Shown: positions 1 through 9,817 of the stretch, one piece after another | Position numbering within the stretch: the stretch's first letter is position 1 | Layout of the letters: the number at the start of each line of letters is the position of its first letter | NCBI GenBank assembly: GCA_963281255.1 | Contig: OY725505.1 | Coordinates: 3,224,001-3,288,000 of the forward strand | Length of the DNA stretch: 64,000 nt | Reading direction: 5' to 3' | From: Aphrocallistes beatrix | Taxonomy: Eukaryota; Porifera; Hexactinellida; Sceptrulophora; Aphrocallistidae | Notes under the pieces: model-generated | Database searches by the model: none | Seen by the model: only the letters and a program-made list of their open reading frames with translations | What the model was told of the DNA's origin: nothing | Translations under genes and position numbers: made by a program

Positions 1-95
1 AAGCAAATTCCACTGTATATTGTAATATCTTTTCAATTATTGTAATAATTCAAGTGATTTGACAATTGAAAAGAAGTAGCATTTGCTATAAACTA

Positions 96-1000
96 CACCA
101 ACTGGACAAAAGTATTTGAACACTAAATTGGATTTTTTCATGAAGGGCAATACGTTCAAATTCAAAGAGATACTAAAAATCTGATTTCAGATTCGAAATC
201 TACACATTCGAATTAGTCATTGTTGAACATGGGATACAGACTTTTCGTGACAGGACTTTTCGTGACGAGACATTTCGTGACAAGATGGGTACACCTATAT
301 TCTATAATTGTTGTGGCAAGGCGAAGTCATGATAATTATCTGTGAAGATAAAATACAAATGGTATACGAAAAGTCTGTATCCCAGAAATAATGCACTTTA
401 AAAATTTCCAATTGTCTTCTCACTAATTTATATGACACTGGTAATTTAGGTACAATATGTATTTTATCTTCACAGATAATTATCATGACTTCGCCTTGCC
501 ACAACAATTATAGAATATAGGTGTACCCATCTTGTCACGAAAAGTCTTGTCACGAAATGTCCTTGTCACGAAAAGTCTTGTCACGAAATGTCCTTGTCAC
601 GAAAAGTCTTGTCACGAAACGTCCGTCACGTAATGTCTCGTCACGAAAAGTCCTGTCACGAAAAGTCTGTATCCCGTCGAACATAACTAATAAATTACTC
701 AACTCAATGAACAATCTTATCAGCCTGAGCCACCATAGGTAATTCATTGCCATCATGTATAGTGGTCAAAATGGGTGTATGTGGCATAAGGTGGCACTGA
801 TTGATAATTACAAAAAGTTAGGAGTGAATGATTAATTAGAAAAATTAACCTGTGACTAATTTGAATGAGTATTATTCAGATCTGGAATCCAATTAGCTGT
901 ATCCCATACCGTTTAGAAGCAACCTTCTTCATGAGTAGACCCATTTAGTACAATTCGTATGTAAAATAATGAAGTTTTCAAATACTTTTGTCCCCTTGGT
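96..1000. mobile_element. Tc1/mariner-like non-autonomous element, interrupted by a foldback element
   Basis: The left end at 96 (CACCAACTGGACAAAAGTAT) is an inverted copy of the right end at about 979-1000. A TA dinucleotide stands before the left end. The right-hand 195 bases recur at 59383-59578, where a shorter copy has intact TA on both sides. This copy is much longer because the foldback element at 231-675 inserted into it. No transposase frame remains. Confidence 0.75.
231..675. mobile_element. Foldback (Mutator-like) element with long inverted arms
   Basis: The ends are GGGATACAGACTTTTCGTGA and its inverse. The arms are long inverted repeats: the sequence from 289 to about 358 recurs inverted at about 455-530. 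The outer arms are built of tandem units of the type TTGTCACGAAAAGTC, about three on the left and eight on the right. A 9-base duplication flanks it (GTTGAACAT at 222-230, GTCGAACAT at 676-684, one mismatch). A 9-bp duplication is typical of Mutator-like transposons, and the foldback shape fits such non-autonomous elements. No coding sequence was seen. Confidence 0.75.
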
Positions 1001-1234
1001 AAGGCAGCGGTTTTGAACTGGTACAGGTACCCCCAAGGGGTACCTGGGATAAATTTTTAAAATTAAGCAATATATTCATGCATAGTCCATCCAAATCAAA
1101 CCAACGAAAATTTTTTTGTTTCTATCTTTTTGATTTTAGCACTAATTTCAAGATTAATTCCATTCCTTTCTATCGTTTCTATCATGCTGAACATGCGTGT
1201 TGAATTATCAATGACTTCACCTCGAATCGAATTA

Positions 1235-1568
1235 CAGTGGAACCTTTCATAATCCGACATTCAATGGGAGACGAAAAAAATGTCGGATTAGCAAATTGTC
1301 GGATTATCGAATAACCTCCATAATCCGGCATTTGTGGAAAATCAGCAAAATGTCGGATTATGGAGGTAAAATAACCTCTACAATCCGACATTATTTGATA
1401 GACGAAAAAATTGTCGGATTATACAGGTCGAATTTGCATTACTGGAAAATCATTAAATTGTCGGATTATAGAGGTTGTTTTCTATAGAGAAACGATCCGT
1501 GAACAGAAATAATGTCGGTTTAGAGAAATGTCGGATTACGGAGGTGTCGGATTACGGAGGTTTCACTG
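1235..1568. mobile_element. TA-flanked MITE with AATCCGACA repeats
   Basis: Starts CAGTGGAACC and ends GGTTTCACTG, with TA on both sides (1233-1234 and 1569-1570). The interior carries about ten copies, in both orientations, of a CGGATTATGGAGGT / CCTCCATAATCCG unit. The end sequence and TA duplication fit the pogo/Tc1-mariner group. No transposase remains. Confidence 0.75.
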
Positions 1569-1953
1569 TATTAGTCACTTTCAAGCAGTGCAGCCTTATC
1601 ACTAAATTTAGAGAATTCAAAAATGTTACTAGAACCTTAATAAAGTTATTAGTTATTGTTGTTTATTTTTTTAGGATAATGCTAGCATTATTATCAATGA
1701 CTGAGAGGGTGCGTGAAACCTCAGTTGGCACCAAAGGGTGACAACAAATTTTAGTCCATTTTGGGTGAGGAGCAGAGTTATATATTATATTTTAAAATTG
1801 AGTCCAGAAAAGTTATTAGTATTTGATTAATAATGTTATTGACTGATTTATAACATGCCATGCGTTGTCATGACAACGCCCAAACTATGCTGAAACTAAA
1901 TAAAACAAATTATTACCGACCTTTGTTGATGACATTGAATAGTTCCTCTAGAT

Positions 1954-2261
1954 CAGTGGTTCCCAACCTGGGGTCCACAGGATTCGAAATTTTGTGCTAC
2001 GGTTAATAGAAGGGGTCTACAGAATATAGGAACATTGCTATAGGGGGTCCACAGCCAGGCCCGGATTATCCATGAGGCAATGGAGGCAGTTGCCTCCGGC
2101 CCCCGATTTTTACCGGCCCTGAAAACTGGCATCATTGATCGTCCTGAGGGAAATATTACTCAATATTATTACTCAAGGAGCCCCAATTTTATTAATTGCC
2201 TCCAGCCCAAATGCCCCTTAATCCGGGCCTGTCCACAGCCCAAAAAGGTTGAAAACCGCTG
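1954..2261. mobile_element. hAT non-autonomous element
   Basis: Starts CAGTGGTTCCCAACCTGGGG and ends AAAACCGCTG. A perfect 8-base duplication CTCTAGAT lies at 1946-1953 and 2262-2269, as expected for hAT transposons. A second hAT element inserted into it at 2056. A related copy lies in the TRPM intron at 14886-15023. Confidence 0.85.
2056..2231. mobile_element. Second hAT element nested inside the first
   Basis: Inverted ends CAGGCCCGGATTA and TAATCCGGGCCTG. A perfect 8-base duplication TCCACAGC lies at 2048-2055 and 2232-2239. It therefore landed in the older hAT element after that one had inserted. No coding sequence. Confidence 0.85.
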
Positions 2262-2734
2262 CTCTAGATGCAAGGAGCTCAATCCTGGTTGGTTCAAGGG
2301 GGAGGAGTTCAACATGAAACGAAATTCAAATTTAAAATTTGGGGGACGCGATAAGGAAGTTTGGAATCTCTATCCTTTGTTCTGTCCACATTTGTATGTC
2401 AGCTGTTAATTGGATTTAGAAGGAACTTATCAATGACCTCGAAAATATAAACCTTATCTCTTCAATCTGGATTTTAATCAACGGTTACTCTATACTCGAT
2501 TAATTTAATAGTCAAATTCCTCTCGTATTGAATTAGAGATAGGTGACATGACATACATGACATGTACTCAAATTTTACTCACAAACATCTTTTGATTCTT
2601 AATGATGATTGAGAGTGAAATCTTCATTGTGAACTGTCAGATTAGGACAATAATGAGAGTGAGTAAGGATTTTGTTTCTATGAAATAGATATTACGCGAC
2701 ATTTTAAATGTATGAATATTAGAATTTATTAATA

Positions 2735-2888
2735 CAGTCGACTCCGCTTAATAGGGTCACATCGGTCAGAGGACATTTTGCCCCGATTAAGCGGAGAACC
2801 CTTTTAACCGAAATATTTCGTATTAGCTTTTATGTGTGAGAGCTATTCCGGTCCTGCCAAAAGTGGCCCGATTAAGCGGAATCGACTG
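2735..2888. mobile_element. CAGTCGACTCCGC-family MITE
   Basis: Ends CAGTCGACTCCGCTTAAT and its inverse, with TA on both sides. The interior repeats the motif CCGATTAAGCGG in both orientations. This is one of about eleven copies in the window. Confidence 0.85.
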
Positions 2889-3020
2889 TATATAAATGTT
2901 TTGAATATTTCTTCAAAACATTTATTTTACAAGATTTATATATTATTAACATCCTTTCAAACGTCTTAAAAGTGTTCTATCATCACACACCTTTCAATAA
3001 ACACCAATTGTCACCTAACA

Positions 3021-3455
3021 TACATGCTAACTGTCCCGTTTTTGGCGGGACGTCCCGCTTTTTTCACTCTTCTATTGAGCTAATCTTCACGAGTGTCCTG
3101 TTTTCACGTGAAATTTTTTCCATTATGTCCCGATTTTTTGGATTCCGTGTATGATACTTTTCTATTTCGTCCCGCCATGTCCCGCACATTCTAGATCTTA
3201 ATGCCTATCCCGTCACTCCTGACTTCTTATCAGGTCTCTCTTCCTTACAAGAGTTGCATTGTTACACCAAATTAGATTCCTTCACACTTCTGCCTTCCTT
3301 GCAGTCGCTTAGCCGCGTAACTTATCTGAGTCTACTGCCTTTTCAATTTTGTCCCGATTTTTTGGATTTCATTATGATACTTTTCTATTTCGTCCCGCCA
3401 TGTCCCGCGAAATTCAACGCTGCTCCGCTTTATCATGGCTCAAGTTGGCCTGTGT
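3021..3455. mobile_element. TCCCGC-rich inverted-end repeat, enlarged copy
   Basis: Begins near TGCTAACTGTCCCG and ends near GGCTCAAGTTGGC. It shares its body with copies at 7746-7912 and 29743-29952 (a CTTCTATTGAGCTAATTTTC segment, then GTCCCGCCATGTCCCGC). Part of the right side is present twice here (GTCCCGATTTTTTGGATT at 3126 and 3351), so this copy is a composite. The target duplication was not resolved. Confidence 0.6.
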
Positions 3456-4090
3456 TATTATAATCAGTTTTATAATTGTTTTAATAGCATTAACTTAGTA
3501 TAAGATTTAACAAAGCGAAATCTTATACTCTCCAGACGGTGAATTAAAATCTCGGACAATAACATCCCAGGTATCTCACTCGAAGCTTTATGATGTTCGT
3601 GCTCCATCAATCTCGTTAGTAAACATTAATCAAATTTCAAAAAAACTCTTGTGCCATTTTAGGTTTCTCCAAAGTTCGAAGTTAATAATGACAAATTCTT
3701 AAACTAATTCCGTGAGCTTAAAATCCATTCTTTTAATCGTGATCCATGAGCTCACTTGAATTCGACTCGAGAGGCTTCGAATTATTGAAAAAGTCTCTTT
3801 TTATGTTAAATGCGGTTTTTAATAACAGGTAATCCTTGAAAACCATTCGAGAAAGTGAAGCCAGATATTATATTTCTTAAAAACATTTAGCTTAATTGTT
3901 CTCAGATAATTATTGGGATTAAATTGGTTCTAGTTTGTCACCTTTTCAAATTATGGTGTGAGATTCCCCTTTTGTTAGATATTAATACAAAACGTATTTC
4001 GGATTAAGAATTGTTCTAATAGAGTGATTCGATATTAGTAAACGGATTTCGAGTATCAGGTGACTAAAATATGAGTTATTTTTTAAAATA

Positions 4091-4278
4091 CAGTCGACTC
4101 CGCTTAATAGGGCCACTGTTTAATCGGGTCAGCCGCTTAATCGGGCCACTTTTGGCAGGACCCGAATAGCTCTCACACATAGAAGCTAATACAAAATATA
4201 TTCGGTTAATAGGGTTCTCCGCTTAATCGGGGCAAAATGTCCTCTGACCGATGTGGCCCTATTAAGCGGAGTCGACTG
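4091..4278. mobile_element. CAGTCGACTCCGC-family MITE
   Basis: Same ends as the other family members, TA on both sides, and an extra internal segment (about 188 bases in total). Confidence 0.85.
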
Positions 4279-5125
4279 TATTTACTCTCTTAAAAAGAAA
4301 AATTGTTTATACAAACACAAATCAACAAATACGTAAACACTCTTCAGTCTTGACTTGGCTCTTAAAAAAGAAAGTTGGTCAACAGCAAACTTCCAAATTT
4401 AGCCTCGATTCTAAGATTATTTCGAACAGAAAGTTACTATCAAGCATTAGAAGAGCGAAATATGCTCTCACACAATCGATGTTAAATGTGTTTCCCCGAT
4501 TTTGAAATCAAAGAAATTTCTAAGGAATATCCTTTTCAATTCTGGACAAAAGCTGAACTTCAAAGCTAAGTTGACATCCTAGAATACTTCTTTTCACAGA
4601 ATACAAACTTGGAGAGAATGAAGAGATGTTTTTGAATCGCTTGTTTATCTATACTGATGTGTTATTTTGTTGGTGTATTGTTCATGAAAGGTTTTCGGCT
4701 TTTAGAGAATTTGATAGAGATTGGTTTATTGGGAAAATTGGATTAGAATTCAAGAAATGAATTTTGATAATTTCAAACTTCAAATAGAAAAGGTTTTAGA
4801 ACTCTAATTTTAATGCAATCTAGGACATAATAGTGCTTACTGCCGATGTAAACACGAATTGTTTTCAGTTTACGATTTTATAATATTTTAGCAAAGTCGT
4901 ATTTGTTCGTGAATCTATAAGAGTCACTCTTTGCTTGTGGTAGCTGCTAATGCGTTGATAGATAATCTTTAAAGGTTAATGGTTATTGTCCATAGGCAAT
5001 GAGGGAAATTATATTTGAAATTATTGAGTACTCTCATGAAGTTTTCAGATTGTGGTCCTGGTAAAGGGAGTGCAACAATCAGATCTGAGATGCGATGTGT
5101 GTCTTTGTCATCCACCAAAATATAT

Positions 5126-5312
5126 CAGTCGACTCCGCTTAATAGGGTCACATCGGTCAGAGGACATTTTGACCCGATTAAGCGGAAAATCTTATTAACC
5201 GAAAATCTTTTGTATTAGCTTCCACGTGTGGAGCTATTCAGGTCCTGCCAAAAGTGACCCGATTAAGCGGTTGACCCGATTAAACAGTGACCCTATTAAG
5301 CGGAGTCGACTG
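5126..5312. mobile_element. CAGTCGACTCCGC-family MITE
   Basis: Same ends and interior as the family; TA follows the right end, while the left flank reads AT. Confidence 0.8.
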
Positions 5313-6077
5313 TATTTGCTTTGGATATAGAATCTCTTGTGTGAATTCCAATCTTGTTATTCTGTTTAATTTGTAATATGGATATGTTGTAAATATTTGT
5401 GTCTAGAACTGTTATTGAATATTGAATGACTGACTTTAATAATTGTTTGAATTTGAGCAATTTATTGCAAAAATTATCATCCAATTCGTTTATTAATTTG
5501 AAAATGTTCTAGAGAAATTCCCTTTCACATTTTTAGCATTCCCCCACACATTCTTTGAAGATCTTAGAAACCGAAATAGCCGTAATATATTTAAAATTTC
5601 ACTTTTGACTTACGTATTTTCAACTTCGAAATAACTAAATTTATTTCAGTTCCAGGCATACCTTTGTTAAAATATCCTCTCGAGAGAGTTTAAATTTAGA
5701 ATTATAAATAAAACAGTTTTAATTAAATCATTCAAAGTTAATCTTTTGAGCGCTTTAATATTCTTTCGCGCCTCCCTTCTTTAGAAAATCGTTCGAATCT
5801 CCGTGTCAGATTTCAAATTATTGCCATTTGACCTAAGTATGAAAGTGGCAGGATAATAGGTGTTTGGTCTTCACACCTTTTCAAACATAATTAAGCTTGA
5901 AACAGCTCGGAACAATAATGAGATTTAAATCAATTGAAATTCGAGTGCGAATTGAAAACATTCTCAAAGCCTACATCCTTCCAAATCTATAAAAATAAAC
6001 GAAAATGCAAGATGATCAGTTTAGTATTTCAAATTCCAATTCAATTAAATTTTCCGTTTCAATTTTCCTATTTTCTC

Positions 6078-7061
6078 ATGGACCTGAAGGAACTGTCGAG
6101 TGCCCTGGATGGCTGCTACCCCGGTCAAGAGGGGACAGAGCAAAAGTCCATGATTTGCAAACCCTGCTTCATGAATAGGGATCGGCAAGGAGTTTTGCCG
6201 GAGTGCCAAAATGATCAATGCATCTTCTTCCAAGTGAGTTTATTTCTTGTTTGTTACTTCTCTCTAGACTTTCATAAATTATTAAGTGTTTGAGCTAAAA
6301 GCTATTATCTCTAAATACGTGTTAGTTCCAATTGGTACTAAACGAATTACAAACTTTAAGCTACCGAGTTAATTCAAAGTCATTGGAAACCAATTAATTT
6401 TAATGGAAAATAATCACTAATAATTAACATTAACAAACTTCCATTAGGAGACCATTCTATTCTCGGAAGTCTACGCATTTGGAAACTAATTATCCTAGAA
6501 ATTCAAAACGAACTGCGAAATTACTCATATTAATTTTTGTCTTTCCCTAGCAACAGGAGCCGTCAAAGGAATTCATTACAGAACAGTTGAATAGGAATAT
6601 AGAGAGTGTACTTTCCGAGACGAGTAGTAAGGATAAACTCAGCCCCAATCCTTGGAGTCCGAATAACATCTCCTTTCTCGATTGGACAGCCAATGCACCC
6701 ACTGGGTGGTCTCTGCCCTCAAAAACCCTTTCCTCTTCCGGGCCTATTTCCGTTTCGAGTTCCGACGATGAGGAATTATTCGATGACACTTTGGCCGAGC
6801 GTAAAGTTCTTGCGAATAGTTGGGGACTCCAACTGGATGGAAGGCCGTACTCTCTCTTCGGGGCTTCAAATTCCTTCTCTTCCATTCCACTTACTGCCTC
6901 TAGTTCCAATTCTTCCGGTGAGTTAAACAAACAAACAAACAAACAAACAAACAAACAAACAAACATACATACAACATACTTAACAATTATGTAATTTATT
7001 CTCTCTCTCTTGATAGATTTAGACGATAGTCTATCATCTCACTCTAGCGAGGAAATAATCC

Positions 7062-7128
<67 letters not shown>

Positions 7129-8693
7129 GCAACAACAACAACAACATTCTCAGAAGTTACACTTATTCCTTCCAAACGCAGAGGAGAAATGCCAACCAAT
7201 GAATTCCTTCTCCAAACTTCCATTCACTCCAGCTTCCTATGTGGCAGGAGCAGAAGCTTATTCCAGGAAAGTGTTCGTGGGAGGTCTGCCACCTGACATT
7301 GACGAGGGTATGTTAAACTTGTAAACAAATAAACAAACAAACAAACAAAAACAAACAAACTTTGTAAATGGACGAACAGATATTGATTCTCAAATTTCAT
7401 TTTAGATGAAATTCGCGGTTCTTTTTGCAAGTTTGGAAACTTGACAGTTGATTGGCCACACAAAGCTCAATCCCGCACTTATTTCCCGCCTAAAGGGTAT
7501 GCGTTCCTTCTCTTCAAACACGAATTCTCCGTTCACCTCCTCATCGCCGCTTGTCTCCAGGAGTCCTGCAAGCTCTTCTACTTCGTCTCCAGTCCTACTC
7601 ACAAGAATAAGCAGGTTAGTAGATGTGATTAATCTGATAGTGTTTGCATAGGTGTATTTATCTCTCCAGATCTGTGAATTGAATATAGGATTAAGGTGTG
7701 AAAATATGATTAACTATACACTCTTACAATTGATAATTACTATAGATACCAACTGTCCCGCTTTTTTCACACTTCTATTGAGCTAATTTTCAGGAGTGCC
7801 CCGATTTTACACGAAATCTCCCTATTATGTCCCGCTTTTGTAAAATTCTATGCCTAATACTTTTCTATTGTGTCCCGCCATGTCCCGCTTTTACCATTGC
7901 TCAAGTTGGCATGCATACAATCACACACACATTTACACAGCTAAATCTATCTACACTTTTTCAGGTACAAATTCGTCCTTGGTCCGTGACTGAGAGTGAC
8001 TTTGTGATGGACAAAACTCAGCCAATCGATCCACGCAAGACCATCTTTGTTGGCGGTGTCCCCCGGCCACTTCGCGCCCAAGAACTGGCGCAAGTGATGG
8101 AAGAGAAGTTTGGAAGTGTTTGCTATGCGGGAATCGATGTTGATCCAGATCTGAAGTACCCTAAAGGTAAACAAACTTTGTTTATAAACAAGTAGTAAAC
8201 AGATTTCTGAGTGTAAACAACTCTTTATCCGTGCGCCAATGTTAAATTAACTGTTTTATCCGTTTTCTAAACTGAAACTGAAACTAATTTCAAAGTTGGT
8301 CGTTTAGTATAGCTATTTTTCAGAGTTGGTCGTTTAGTAGCTATTTTTATCTCAATTATTCTATAAATAGGAGCTGGCCGTGTGTCATTCTCTTCGATGC
8401 GTAGCTACATCAGCGCAGTGAGTGCTAGGTTTGTTCAGCTGAAACTCCCAGAAATCGACAAGAAAGTGGAAGTGAAGCCATTCGTAATGGACGACCAACT
8501 CTGTGATGAATGTAACGGCTTAAACTCCGGCGGAAAAGCAGCCCCGTTTTTCTGTGGAAATGTGAACTGTCTCCGTTACTTCTGCGAACATTGCTGGGCT
8601 GTCGTGCATGCCTATCCGACCAAGCAGACCCATCGGCCCCTAATCAAGGAGGGAGGTGACCGCATAAAAGCCCGCTGGTCCCAATCCATTTAG
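6078..8693 (+). CDS. CPEB: Cytoplasmic polyadenylation element-binding protein (CPEB), polyQ form
   Basis: Predicted exons 6078-6233, 6551-6917, 7017-7307, 7406-7614, 7965-8166 and 8371-8693 join in frame with GT-AG introns to give about 515 residues. The family binds U-rich elements in mRNA 3' UTRs and controls poly(A) tail length and translation in the cytoplasm. Seen here: a Ser/Asn-rich N-terminus, 28 consecutive glutamines at about 190-217, and RRM1 from about 259 (KVFVGGLPPDIDEDEI, then VDWPHKAQSRTYFPPKGYAF, a CPEB signature). RRM2 begins at RKTIFVGGVPRP, and the C-terminal ZZ-type zinc finger has the Cys/His series CDEC...C...C...CEHC...H...H. The spacing of RRM1, VQIRPW and RRM2 resembles the CPEB2-4 branch more than CPEB1. 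The start is the ATG giving MDLKEL; a longer upstream frame exists, but its composition looks non-coding. Intron 4 carries a TCCCGC-family repeat. Confidence 0.93.
6918..7016 (+). repeat. CPEB intron 2, largely (CAAA)n
   Basis: A 99-base intron whose middle (about 6924-6964) is a run of AAAC units beginning 7 bases after the donor GTGAGT. Confidence 0.85.
7061..7144 (+). repeat. Coding (CAA)n tract of CPEB
   Basis: 28 glutamine codons, 27 CAA and one CAG, in exon 3 upstream of RRM1. Nearly pure repetition at the DNA level implies recent expansion and length polymorphism. Confidence 0.95.
7746..7912. mobile_element. TCCCGC-family repeat in CPEB intron 4
   Basis: Begins ACCAACTGTCCCGC and ends CAAGTTGGCATG, with the shared CTTCTATTGAGC body. 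It ends about 50 bases before the exon 5 acceptor. Confidence 0.65.
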
Positions 8694-9817
8694 AACCCAT
8701 CCTTTATAACAGTGATTGCAAATTTTATCAACTTTGTTGATATCATCATCGTTTTTTGCATTATTTATTTTTATTTAACATAGATATTGCTTGTAAAAGC
8801 TTTATATATCTTTTCAATGTTCCGTTTGTTGTGTTTTTTACATTTGTTCGCACTTTCAACTCTCATTCGCACTTAACCAAAAAATAGTTTAGTTTGTTCA
8901 ATTGCGTATTTATTCTAATCAATTTGTTTTGATGTTTGCTTATTTTGTTTGCTTATATATCCCAGCTGCTATCTTCTATTAAAGAGTATTTTCACAGTTA
9001 TTATTTCTTCACATTTTCTGGGAGGGAGGGAAGGAGAAGGATTGGAACATTTAGAAAATAATTCTGGGCTAAGACTGAAATAATGAAGCACTAGGAACTG
9101 AATTGCAAAACACGAATTGCTACTATTATAAGCCAGTTTAACTCTTTTGCACTTAACTAAAACTGAATACACATTTTCTAAATTTATAACTTGCGGTTAG
9201 TTGCTAGGGATCTATGGGGGAATGCTCTCCTCTGTCTAACCTCATCGTAGAGGATATCACAATGGAGTTCTTCGATTAATTAATCCAATCCAGGTATGTA
9301 ACTGACCGTGGATACATTCCATTCTCTTTTCCAATCATATATGTTGTAGCTAAGTGGTAAGGAAAAATGTCGGTCGACAGACTGATGGTGCAGCAAGTGT
9401 GTTGAAGGATGGGAAGAGATGGGTTTACACATTGAGAAATATTCATATTAGAGATTTCAGAGTGTGAAATTTGAAATCTACACAATGGAATATCCCATAG
9501 GCCATTGAGATCCCATTTCTAGAGTAAAAGTTTGTCACTTTCAGCAATCAGATTTCAAGTCTAGAGAGTCATTATAATTCGTATATTATAATCCGATTGG
9601 TCAATATTGTGTCAACTAATGTTAAATCCCTGGATTCTGATTGGATAATACAATTCGACACCTTTTGTGAAAAGGTGTGAACATTTTGCGAAAGTTGGAA
9701 TATATGATCCGAACTTTGGGCCAATAAAGTTTATTTAAAATCTTGTTAATCGAATTTGTAGTGGTTTAGATCTGTGACACTTTCTTGATAATGTACTTAT
9801 ATTTAGCTTTTGTTAGC
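8694..9817. other. CPEB 3' UTR and CPEB-CaMKII intergenic spacer
   Basis: AT-rich. A TTTTTAT element near 8769 and an ATTAAA at 8978-8983 could serve the CPEB 3' end. 9290-9760 probably holds the CaMKII promoter and 5' UTR, and a sequence TTTTGTTAG directly precedes the CaMKII ATG. No other gene was recognised. Confidence 0.5.

Larger units (their letters stand above)
1..6077. other. Gene-free, repeat-rich intergenic region
   Basis: No reading frame here has a recognisable family or a believable chain of exons; the open frames are short and fall largely in repeats. The stretch holds a Tc1/mariner-like element with a foldback element inside it (96-1000), a TA-flanked MITE (1235-1568), a hAT element with a second hAT element inside (1954-2261), three copies of the CAGTCGACTCCGC MITE and a TCCCGC-rich repeat (3021-3455). 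I see nothing in 3470-4080, 4285-5120 or 5320-5900 beyond AT-rich sequence. The last few hundred bases probably include the CPEB promoter and 5' UTR, but no clear core promoter was recognised. Confidence 0.7.

Noticed and set aside
535..680. CRISPR-like spaced repeats (TTGTCACGAAAAGTC units)
   Set aside because: Units are almost contiguous with no unique spacers, and they form one arm of an inverted repeat in a eukaryotic transposon relic.
521..756. Small open frames on both strands over the repeat arm
   Set aside because: They translate the tandem repeat unit (SRKVLSRK-type strings) and have no other support.
1182..3463. Several 60-110 codon open frames
   Set aside because: They coincide with transposon relics and low-complexity repeats; no family, splice structure or codon pattern supports them.
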